Of a DNA stretch of 5,752 nt, positions 1 through 4,656 are shown in pieces. A program made the position numbers and the translations under genes. Origin of the DNA: an uncultured Veillonella sp. Its GTDB lineage: Bacteria > Bacillota > Negativicutes > Veillonellales > Veillonellaceae. The stretch covers positions 1-5,752 of the forward strand of contig NZ_CAJLUB010000116.1 in the NCBI RefSeq assembly GCF_905209685.1, written 5' to 3'. A model generated the notes under the pieces. That model ran no database searches. It was not told the origin of the DNA and worked only from the letters and a program-made list of their open reading frames with translations. Every line of letters starts with the position of its first letter. The stretch's first letter is position 1.

Positions 1-54
1 TGAGGGGGTGGTGAGCGTACGCTCGTGAGGGTTCAAGTCCCTCCAACCGCACCA
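1..54 (+). tRNA. tRNA-Leu, 3' part only (anticodon probably GAG)
   Basis: This is the 3' part of a class II tRNA, cut by the left window edge. The T arm is clear: stem GAGGG (27-31), loop TTCAAGT (32-38), stem CCCTC (39-43). The acceptor 3' strand CAACCGC (44-50), discriminator A51 and an encoded CCA (52-54) follow. A long variable arm with stem GAGC/GCTC (13-16/21-24) limits the choice to Leu, Ser or Tyr. The acceptor would pair with GCGGTTG, typical of tRNA-Leu, and A is the usual Leu discriminator. Counting back through a five-base anticodon stem (7-11) places U33 at base 1 and the anticodon at 2-4, reading GAG, a leucine anticodon for CUC/CUU. The 5' half lies outside the window, so the isoacceptor call rests on this alignment. 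Confidence 0.88.
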
Positions 55-61
55 AATATAT

Positions 62-92
62 AAGGACCTACAGATTACTGTAGGTCCTTTTT
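62..92 (+). terminator. Rho-independent terminator of the tRNA-Leu transcript
   Basis: A perfect 12-bp stem, AAGGACCTACAG (62-73) with CTGTAGGTCCTT (78-89), closes a four-base ATTA loop and runs into a T tract ending at 92. It starts 7 bases after the tRNA CCA and ends the tRNA transcript. The next gene starts only 41 bases further on. Confidence 0.93.
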
Positions 93-133
93 GCTATAAC
101 ATTAAAAGTTGTAGATGTATATAGGAGAGAGAA

Positions 134-1591
134 ATGAATAAGAAATATTTTGTGCTGATGATGCTTTCACTAGCATTATATAGTCAGTCTAGTTTTGCAG
201 CAGAAGTAGTAGATAGTCAGAATCAAAATATAAGTATTGAACAAAAAAATAATACAAAGTTAAAACAGTTTGTACAAACAAAAGGCCCAGTAAAAGTAGA
301 TTTTGTTGAGGTTATTCCTGGTGCTTTTAAAGCTGTTATAAAAGATAAATCGATAGATACGAAGGCACTTTCAATTGGCGATGAAATTATATTAGAGCGG
401 ATGGAGAAGGAGCACGGTTCTCAACGATTAAAAACATCAGGAAATCCCGATTTTGGAAGTGAATACAAAACGTTTGATCCACTTTACAATGATAAGGATG
501 AAAAAGCGTTAAAAGAAATTAAACACTATAATACTGAATCAACACGTAATGAAGGCTACTTTATTGGAGGCCGCAATAAACCTTTACGCATTGTGAGTCC
601 ATATATGAAAAAGAATGGGCAAGGAGAAATTAAGCTAACTAATCCTGTTAATACTAAAGATTATCGAACTCGTGCTGATCGGGATGCAGCAAATGAAAGG
701 GAAATTCGAGAATATTTAGATAAAAATAAGGGAAAAGGGCATGATCTATTTACGGCTAGATCTAAAGCTGAAATTAAAGAATCTTTGGAAGAATTTTTTA
801 AACCGATAGAATTGATTCAGTATCCTATCAATAATCCAAAAGATTATAAAAGGATGCCTACGATTCCAGGCTTCCCCAAAAATATGCCAAGTTTTGCCAA
901 AAACATTCATATGCATAGTAATCCAGGCTTTTTACAAGGTAGGGCTTATGTACAATTTGGATTTGGAGGCACATCGGAACAATTAAAGCCATATATTGAT
1001 GAAGCGCTTTCAAATTCTAAAGTAGTTGTTTTAAAAGCTGATATATCCAATGTGTATGTTAAACGATATATCGATTCGAATATGGCTTATGCAGATTCTC
1101 TATATGCATTAATTCCAAGGTTGATATTGACTGTAAAAAATACAACTGTGCCGATGGGTAAATTTATACAAGAGCGACAAGACCATCCAATTGATAAATC
1201 TGTAGATGAAATATATGAGTTGGAAAATCAAGTATTAGCAGAATTCAATAAGGTACAGATTGCAGATGAAGACAATAGTGCAAAGTATAAGAGATATTTT
1301 GAAACTCGTAAACGAATAGAAGATGCGCGAGACGCATTAAAGCCTAAACCGGATTATGAAAATAAGCGTTCTAAAGATAAAGTGTATCCAATTTATACTG
1401 AAAAGGAAAATCAAAAGCTTCAAAAACAATATTTGCATAGATTGTCATATAATGAAGATTCCATAGAAATACCAGACAATTATGTATTGTATGTATATGA
1501 TTTTGGGGGAAGTCGGAATCATCCATATTCTCTAGGTGCTGCAGTTAGTCCTGATAAAAACTACATAATATATTTCTGCCAACAAGGTTGA
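134..1591 (+). CDS. Exported protein of unknown function, 485 aa
   Basis: I do not recognise a family. The start is set by AGGAGA (123-128), five bases before the ATG. The N-terminus is a typical Sec signal peptide: charged MNKK, a hydrophobic core (FVLMMLSLALY), then SQSSFA|AE with likely cleavage after A22. No lipobox and no later membrane segment are visible, so the mature protein of about 463 residues should be periplasmic, surface-associated or secreted. Residues 90-240 are highly charged and polar. Residues 265-345 look like a folded core (RAYVQFGFGGTSEQLKPYID, KVVVLKADISNVYVKRYID). A Lys/Glu-rich, probably helical stretch covers 355-435. The C-terminus (448-485) is a beta-like block, YVLYVYDFGGSRNHPYSLGA through YIIYFC, containing the only cysteine, C482. 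No enzyme motif or cell-wall anchor is seen. It is a single-gene unit with its own terminator. No convincing promoter lies in the 41 bases upstream, so it may depend on a weak promoter or on readthrough from the tRNA. Confidence 0.85.
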   Translation: MNKKYFVLMMLSLALYSQSSFAAEVVDSQNQNISIEQKNNTKLKQFVQTKGPVKVDFVEVIPGAFKAVIKDKSIDTKALSIGDEIILERMEKEHGSQRLKTSGNPDFGSEYKTFDPLYNDKDEKALKEIKHYNTESTRNEGYFIGGRNKPLRIVSPYMKKNGQGEIKLTNPVNTKDYRTRADRDAANEREIREYLDKNKGKGHDLFTARSKAEIKESLEEFFKPIELIQYPINNPKDYKRMPTIPGFPKNMPSFAKNIHMHSNPGFLQGRAYVQFGFGGTSEQLKPYIDEALSNSKVVVLKADISNVYVKRYIDSNMAYADSLYALIPRLILTVKNTTVPMGKFIQERQDHPIDKSVDEIYELENQVLAEFNKVQIADEDNSAKYKRYFETRKRIEDARDALKPKPDYENKRSKDKVYPIYTEKENQKLQKQYLHRLSYNEDSIEIPDNYVLYVYDFGGSRNHPYSLGAAVSPDKNYIIYFCQQG

Positions 1592-1596
1592 TCATA

Positions 1597-1617
1597 AAAC
1601 AATAAAAGGTAGCAACA
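1597..1617 (+). repeat. Left copy of a 21-base terminator-associated repeat
   Basis: AAACAATAAAAGGTAG followed by CAACA. The same 21 bases, with one C-to-T change, recur at 2225-2245. The copies form the lead-in and left arm of the two terminators on either side of the 172-residue gene. Confidence 0.85.
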
Positions 1618-1637
1618 TATATGTTGCTACCTTTTTT
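1605..1637 (+). terminator. Terminator after the exported-protein gene
   Basis: A perfect 15-bp inverted repeat, AAAGGTAGCAACATA (1605-1619) with TATGTTGCTACCTTT (1620-1634), is followed by T bases to 1637. The innermost bases must open to form a loop. It begins 13 bases after the TGA stop. An A-rich run precedes the left arm, so it could also work on the minus strand. Confidence 0.93.
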
Positions 1638-1670
1638 GCTATATCCATCTAGGCAGAATTTCATATTATA

Positions 1671-1699
1671 TGTACAATCATAGTAATTAATAATATATT
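1671..1699 (+). promoter_or_regulatory. Possible promoter of the 172-aa gene
   Basis: TGTACA (1671-1676), a 17-base spacer and TATATT (1694-1699) give a start of transcription near 1706, about 16 bases before the ATG at 1722. The -35 matches consensus at only four of six positions in a very AT-rich spacer, so this is tentative. A promoter is expected here because the preceding gene ends in a strong terminator. Confidence 0.35.
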
Positions 1700-1721
1700 G
1701 ATTTTAGTATGAGAGAATTTT

Positions 1722-2240
1722 ATGAAATTTAACTATGGCGAGACGCTGCGAATCCGAAATGATTTATATACGATCCTAGGCAAGATACGCTACATTGATA
1801 CTCATGGGGCGATTGGGTATAAGTATAAGCTGGTCAAACATAAGAATAACGCAGAATTTTGGATCCGGTGGAATAAAACACATGGTGCATATCAGTTTAC
1901 AAAGTTGTGTGGTAAAGCGATGCCATCTGACATGAACGTAGTACATCGTGGCTATCAGATGGTTATAGGTACAAGAGGGGATATAGATATAGATTTTGCG
2001 GATGTAGCTCGTTATGAAGAGTATGAAGATGCTAATGGCACTCATACATTTATTGTTGAAAAAGGGGTCCATACGACTGAGTATTCAAAAGGCGTTTATG
2101 TTGATAAGGAATATGTGTCTCTTGAAAGCGATGCAGAGATACCTAAGCCCATTCTAGATAAAATGGATACCGTTAAGAAAATGAGATTCATAGGGCCCAT
2201 AATTTGGTTCTTGGCGAACTTATTAAACAATAAAAGGTAG
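1722..2240 (+). CDS. Hypothetical protein, 172 aa, possibly DUF4178-like
   Basis: The ATG follows GAGAGA (1711-1716) at five bases. There is no signal peptide. The first 50 residues, GETLRIRNDLYTILGKIRY then YKYKLVKHKNNAEFWIRW, read as a small beta-rich fold. Their pattern (opening glycine, Y-T-I-L-G-K-I-x-Y, Y-K-L, W-I) recalls DUF4178 proteins. That match is from memory and is weak. The middle is acidic and aromatic (GDIDIDFADVARYEEYEDAN), then FIVEKGVHTTEYSKGVYVDKEYV. The last 20 residues hold a short hydrophobic segment, FIGPIIWFLANLL (156-168), that could be an amphipathic helix or a tail anchor. The gene is monocistronic, convergent with the transporter gene, and its TAG stop lies inside the terminator stem. 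Function unknown. An overlapping minus-strand frame at 1776-2072 has no RBS and was discarded. Confidence 0.8.
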   Translation: MKFNYGETLRIRNDLYTILGKIRYIDTHGAIGYKYKLVKHKNNAEFWIRWNKTHGAYQFTKLCGKAMPSDMNVVHRGYQMVIGTRGDIDIDFADVARYEEYEDANGTHTFIVEKGVHTTEYSKGVYVDKEYVSLESDAEIPKPILDKMDTVKKMRFIGPIIWFLANLLNNKR

Positions 2241-2245
2241 TAACA
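2225..2245 (+). repeat. Right copy of the 21-base terminator-associated repeat
   Basis: AAACAATAAAAGGTAG followed by TAACA, matching 1597-1617 at 20 of 21 positions. This copy overlaps the last codons and stop of the 172-residue gene. Confidence 0.85.
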
Positions 2246-2266
2246 ATTTTTTGTTACTACCTTTTT
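2232..2266. terminator. Two-way terminator between convergent genes
   Basis: The stem AAAAGGTAGTAACAA (2232-2246) pairs perfectly with TTGTTACTACCTTTT (2251-2265) around a TTTT loop. The T tract at the right serves the 172-residue gene. The A tract at the left becomes a U tract on the minus strand and serves the antiporter gene, whose stop is 21 bases away at 2288. The plus-strand stop codon TAG (2238-2240) is inside the left arm. Confidence 0.92.
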
Positions 2267-2287
2267 GTTTGCTCTAGAATTTAGTTG

Positions 2288-3661
2288 TTAGCTGTTAGCT
2301 TCAGCTGTTTGGAGTTGTTCAAGTTCTGCTTCTTTAGCATTTAATTCTTTTGCACCAAAGTGGGCAAGTACACAGAATGTAATGCAAAGAATACATGCTA
2401 CCATTAGGAGATAGAAACCTGCATTCCAACCGAATTTATCTGCTAAAACACCAAATAGTGTTGTACCAAGGTTGGCACCTACGATGTAACTCATAAAGCC
2501 ACGAAGACCAACAGCAGAGCCTACAGCGAATGGAGGTACAATATCCATAGTTTGTACAGATGCTAAGAATTGAGGAATGTAGATTAAGCAACCTACAACA
2601 GCAGCAAAGAATGTAACCCATAAGAGGGATTCACTTTGCCAATAGCCAAAGATACAGAAGAAGATAATACTTACTGCAATGATTGCTGGTGGCATACGAT
2701 AACCTTTGAAGAATTTATCGGAAATGTAACCTGCAAAAAGTGTAGAAGGAATGGCTGCCCATTCAAAGAATAAGAAGGCGATGGACATTTCAGCTTTAGA
2801 GAAGCCTTTTACTTGTAATAAGTAAATAGGTAACCATGTAAGCATACCGAAACGAATCATATAAACGAATGTATCAACTAGAGACACATACCAAGCATTT
2901 TTATTTTTTAATACATATTGTACAAAGATTTGTCTTGTGCTTAGGTGAGGTGCTTCTGCACTTCTATGTGCTTTATGAGATGTATCGGCAATGATTTCAC
3001 TAGTTGGCGGTAAGCCTTCGCGTTCAGGACTTTCTTTAATCAAGAAGCAAATAATAACAGCTACTATAATTGCAATAATTGCAGGAATACCATAGCTGCC
3101 TAATTGCCAGTGATCGGTAGTAGTGAAGTATAGCGCAGCGGCTACGATTGGTGCTACGATACCACCACCAAGATTATGGGAGATATTCCAAATTGCCCCA
3201 AAGCGACCACGTTCCTGTTTTGGATACCATTTGGCAAGTGTGATGAAGGATGGACCTACACCAAAGCCTTGGAAGAAACCATTAAGAACTACTAATACTA
3301 AGAAGAAGGCGAGGCTGTCGGCAAAGCTCATAAAAATGTTGATAATTGCACAACAAATAAGACCGAAAGCCATGAATTTTGCAGGGCTTGCTTTGTCAGC
3401 AAGACTACTCATAAAGCCTTTACTTAGACCATAGGCGATAAGCATACCACTAGATAACAAACCGATTTCGGTTTTGCTCATGTGTAAGATATCTGATAAA
3501 AAATGAGTTGATAAGGCAAAGTTGTTACGAACAATATAGTATGCTGCGTAACCAATGAAAATACCAATTAAAGATTGGAATCTGTATTTATAGTATAGAT
3601 TCATAATCATATTCTGTGGTACAGATGATTTTGCCTCTTTTGGTTGTAGAAATGAAAACAT
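2288..3661 (-). CDS. pgtP: Organophosphate:phosphate antiporter, PgtP/GlpT family (MFS), 457 aa
   Basis: An inner-membrane major facilitator of the organophosphate:Pi antiporter family, which exchanges cytoplasmic phosphate for an external phosphorylated metabolite. The sequence fits twelve membrane segments: TM1 at about 31-48, the N-half to 208, a hydrophilic central loop at 209-255, TM7 from about 258, and TM12 ending near 434. Family landmarks are FIGYAAYYIVRNNFALS with R45, AYGLSKG with K81, WNISHNLGGG with H162, and FVYMIRFGM with R270. R45 and R270 correspond to the two substrate-phosphate arginines of GlpT (R45, R269), and H162 to its conserved histidine. From memory, the segments IGLLSSGMLIAYG, VGPSFIT, FLFFEWAAIPSTL and YIPQFLASVQTM fit the phosphoglycerate transporter PgtP better than GlpT or UhpT. 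The substrate is therefore probably 2-/3-phosphoglycerate or phosphoenolpyruvate, with glycerol-3-phosphate the alternative. Length is normal. The RBS is AGAAAGG, eight bases upstream of ATG. No PgtABC-type regulators lie nearby. Confidence 0.9.
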   Translation of the reverse strand: MFSFLQPKEAKSSVPQNMIMNLYYKYRFQSLIGIFIGYAAYYIVRNNFALSTHFLSDILHMSKTEIGLLSSGMLIAYGLSKGFMSSLADKASPAKFMAFGLICCAIINIFMSFADSLAFFLVLVVLNGFFQGFGVGPSFITLAKWYPKQERGRFGAIWNISHNLGGGIVAPIVAAALYFTTTDHWQLGSYGIPAIIAIIVAVIICFLIKESPEREGLPPTSEIIADTSHKAHRSAEAPHLSTRQIFVQYVLKNKNAWYVSLVDTFVYMIRFGMLTWLPIYLLQVKGFSKAEMSIAFLFFEWAAIPSTLFAGYISDKFFKGYRMPPAIIAVSIIFFCIFGYWQSESLLWVTFFAAVVGCLIYIPQFLASVQTMDIVPPFAVGSAVGLRGFMSYIVGANLGTTLFGVLADKFGWNAGFYLLMVACILCITFCVLAHFGAKELNAKEAELEQLQTAEANS

Positions 3662-3723
3662 TATTATTACCTTTCTTTCTTAATAACCAAATTCTAGTGC
3701 ACTGCTAATACTACCACTTCTAG

Positions 3724-3746
3724 ATGATTTATGTAAATGATTTATG
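3724..3746. repeat. Tandem 10-base repeat in the antiporter leader
   Basis: ATGATTTATG occurs at 3724-3733 and again at 3737-3746, a 13-base period. It lies in the 5' untranslated region of the antiporter mRNA, roughly 30-50 bases downstream of the predicted start of transcription. It could be a paired binding site for a regulator or chance in AT-rich DNA. Confidence 0.5.
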
Positions 3747-3782
3747 GTACGAAAATAAGCGTTTATGTCATGAAATTTATTA

Positions 3783-3811
3783 ATAATACAATTTATATAA
3801 ATCTTTTGCAA
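3783..3811 (-). promoter_or_regulatory. Promoter of the antiporter gene
   Basis: On the minus strand, TTGCAA (3806-3811), a 17-base spacer and TATTAT (3783-3788) form a good sigma-70-type promoter. Transcription would start near 3776, leaving an untranslated leader of about 115 bases before the ATG at 3661. Its -35 is about 43 bases from the divergent -35 of the small RNA promoter, so a shared regulator could bind between them. Confidence 0.65.
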
Positions 3812-3853
3812 GTATTTATTAGTAAAAAGAAAAGATAAAATTTTTCTAAAATA

Positions 3854-3882
3854 TTGACAAAGTTATTTTATAATTGTATATT
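3854..3882 (+). promoter_or_regulatory. Strong promoter of the small structured RNA
   Basis: A perfect TTGACA (3854-3859), a 17-base spacer and TATATT (3877-3882) follow an A/T-rich upstream stretch resembling an UP element. Start of transcription is expected at about G3889, the first base of the first predicted hairpin. This is the closest to consensus of the promoters in the window that I could identify, and no open reading frame with an RBS follows before the terminator. Confidence 0.8.
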
Positions 3883-3888
3883 AAAGGT

Positions 3889-4019
3889 GACATACTGGCG
3901 TGTCGTTAAAGGGACTTAGAGAGAGTTAGCCAGACTGACATACGATATAGTTCGAGAGTAACTATATACATAAAAAGGCATGCCGCTGAGAGACGAGAGA
4001 AGGGTGGTGTGCCTTTTTT
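3889..4019 (+). ncRNA. Candidate small structured RNA, about 130 nt, family not recognised
   Basis: A complete transcription unit without a protein gene: near-consensus promoter, about 130 bases, strong terminator. Visible structure in order: hairpin GACAT/GTGTC (3889-3893/3900-3904) with loop ACTGGC. The loop bases CTGGC (3895-3899) are complementary to GCCAG (3929-3933), giving a possible pseudoknot. Next is hairpin ATATAGTT/AACTATAT (3945-3952/3960-3967) with loop CGAGAGT, then the terminator hairpin (3972-4018) with a 15-base purine loop. The unpaired parts repeat GAGAG-type sequence. TGACATAC occurs twice (3888-3895, 3936-3943), so GTGTC has two possible partners. It matches no riboswitch, T-box, 6S, SRP or tmRNA pattern I know. 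It may be a trans-acting sRNA, or a leader that once controlled the genes to its right. That it is transcribed and structured is an inference from sequence. Confidence 0.68.
3972..4019 (+). terminator. Terminator of the small RNA
   Basis: A continuous 16-bp stem pairs AAAAAGGCATGCCGCT (3972-3987) with the segment 4003-4018, including five G-U pairs, around the 15-base purine-rich loop 3988-4002. It ends in six T bases (4014-4019). The A run at the left would also give a U tract on the minus strand. Confidence 0.88.
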
Positions 4020-4101
4020 GTATGCCTAATTTCTGAAATATAAAATTTTATTAAAATAGTACTGTTTGTGTGTTTAAAGAATAGACTAAAACCTCCCTAT
4101 G

Positions 4102-4116
4102 TAATACAATGTATTA
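4102..4116. promoter_or_regulatory. Perfect 7-1-7 inverted repeat, possible operator
   Basis: TAATACA (4102-4108), one central A, then TGTATTA (4110-4116). It ends three bases before the ATG of the truncated toxin frame. The 7-1-7 layout is that of Fur/PerR/Zur-type boxes, but the sequence matches none of those consensuses closely. It may instead be a remnant of the operator of the lost toxin-antitoxin promoter. No bound regulator can be named. Confidence 0.4.
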
Positions 4117-4119
4117 TCA

Positions 4120-4323
4120 ATGCAACGTTATCTCTTTAATTGGCTTATCAAGAATGTAAATCATGTAGAAAATCCTAGATATTCAGGAAAATCATTGACA
4201 GGCAATAAGACGGGGCTGTGGCGTTATCGCATTGGTAATTATAGAGTCATTGCTGATATTACTGATGATAGATGTATTATTTTAGCGTTAGAAGTTGGCC
4301 ATCGAAAAGATATTTACAAATAG
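4120..4323 (+). pseudogene. 5'-truncated RelE/ParE-family toxin gene
   Basis: The 67-residue frame matches the body and C-terminus of RelE-type mRNA interferases: NPRYSGKSLTGNKTGLWRYR, IGNYRVIADI, LEVGHRKDIYK. R42 (in GNYR), R62 (in VGHR) and Y66 occupy the places of the E. coli RelE active-site residues R61, R81 and Y87. About 23 residues are missing at the front, normally the first strand and helix (pattern M-x-Y-x-I-x-F-s-k-x-A-x-K-x-l-k-k-L-D). An in-frame TAA at 4102-4104 blocks any upstream extension. No other upstream frame encodes the missing part. The first ATG has no RBS, and the CTCCC just upstream is the complement of one. No RelB-like antitoxin precedes it. I read it as a decayed toxin gene. 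A short translated form cannot be ruled out. Confidence 0.75.
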
Positions 4324-4333
4324 AGGATATACT

Positions 4334-4546
4334 ATGAAATACTTACGTCGTGAACTTAATCAAGTAGAAAAAGAATATTTAAAACAATTTGGACAAGACT
4401 CTTTAAACCGTGTCGTTCTACACGATCCAAATACAAAGGATAAACAAGAGGTACAAGATACGATTGATATTCTAAAAGATGCTATGGCAAAGAACAAACC
4501 TCTAGAACAAGTTCCAGAGGATATGTGGAAGCTTATTGAGTTTTAA
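4334..4546 (+). CDS. Small hypothetical protein, 70 aa
   Basis: The start at 4334 is preferred over an in-frame ATG at 4295 because AGAGGA (4322-4327) sits six bases before it, while 4295 lies inside the toxin remnant with no RBS. The product is a hydrophilic cytoplasmic protein: basic N-terminus (MKYLRRELNQVEKEYLKQFG), a middle segment (RVVLHDPNTKDKQEV), then an apparently helical C-terminal half (DTIDILKDAMAKNKPLEQVPEDMW). There is no cysteine, signal peptide or membrane segment, and I know no family. It begins 10 bases after the toxin remnant and may share its transcript. Its position downstream, rather than upstream, of the relE remnant and its lack of an AbrB- or RHH-like pattern argue against an antitoxin, without excluding it. 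Confidence 0.68.
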   Translation: MKYLRRELNQVEKEYLKQFGQDSLNRVVLHDPNTKDKQEVQDTIDILKDAMAKNKPLEQVPEDMWKLIEF

Positions 4547-4587
4547 AGGATGAGTCATCTATTTCTTACATACAGTTCAATAAAAAT

Positions 4588-4655
4588 AAAAGGAACATTG
4601 TTAATCGAATGACCTTCTTAATTTAAGGAGGTAGTTCAAAACAATGTGCCTTTTT
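4588..4655. terminator. Branched two-way terminator between convergent genes
   Basis: The outer stem pairs AAAAGG and ACATTGTT (4588-4593, 4595-4602) with AACAATGT and CCTTTT (4640-4647, 4649-4654), with one A-G mismatch (4594/4648). Enclosed is a second hairpin, ACCTTCTTA/TAAGGAGGT within 4612-4632, with one T-G pair. A T tract ends at 4655 on the plus strand, and the A run at the left gives a U tract on the minus strand. It therefore serves both the 70-residue gene and the amidase gene, whose stop begins at 4657. Confidence 0.85.
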
Positions 4656-4656
4656 G

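Noticed and set aside
1..54. tRNA 3' end as an attachment site for an integrated element
   Set aside because: I found no second copy of the tRNA 3' end in the window and no integrase, so there is no direct support here.
1776..2072. 98-codon open frame on the minus strand
   Set aside because: It lies wholly inside the 172-residue gene, has no RBS, and its product is a mixed hydrophobic string with no family look.
2436..2621. 61-codon minus-strand frame rich in Cys and Trp
   Set aside because: Its composition is that of an out-of-frame reading of the antiporter gene.
3123..3434. 103-codon open frame on the plus strand
   Set aside because: It is antisense to the antiporter gene, whose membrane topology and motifs are unmistakable, and it has no RBS or promoter.
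3869..3874. Perfect TATAAT near the small RNA start
   Set aside because: It is only 9 bases from TTGACA. TATATT at 3877-3882 has the correct 17-base spacing, so it is the better -10.
4001..4013. AGGGTGGTGTGCC resembles the T-box sequence AGGGTGGTACCGC
   Set aside because: In a T-box leader this motif precedes the terminator as part of the antiterminator. Here it is the 3' arm of the terminator, with no stem I or specifier loop and no aminoacyl-tRNA synthetase gene downstream.
3980..4036. Short frame starting ATGCCGCTGAGA inside the small RNA
   Set aside because: It has 18 codons, with no properly spaced RBS, and runs through the terminator stem.
4295..4333. Upstream in-frame ATG adding 13 residues to the 70-aa protein
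   Set aside because: The extra codons overlap the toxin remnant in another frame and lack an RBS, while the ATG at 4334 has AGAGGA at six bases.
4334..4546. 70-aa protein as antitoxin of the RelE remnant
   Set aside because: RelB-type antitoxins normally precede the toxin, and the protein shows no recognisable DNA-binding or toxin-wrapping pattern. The toxin is also broken.
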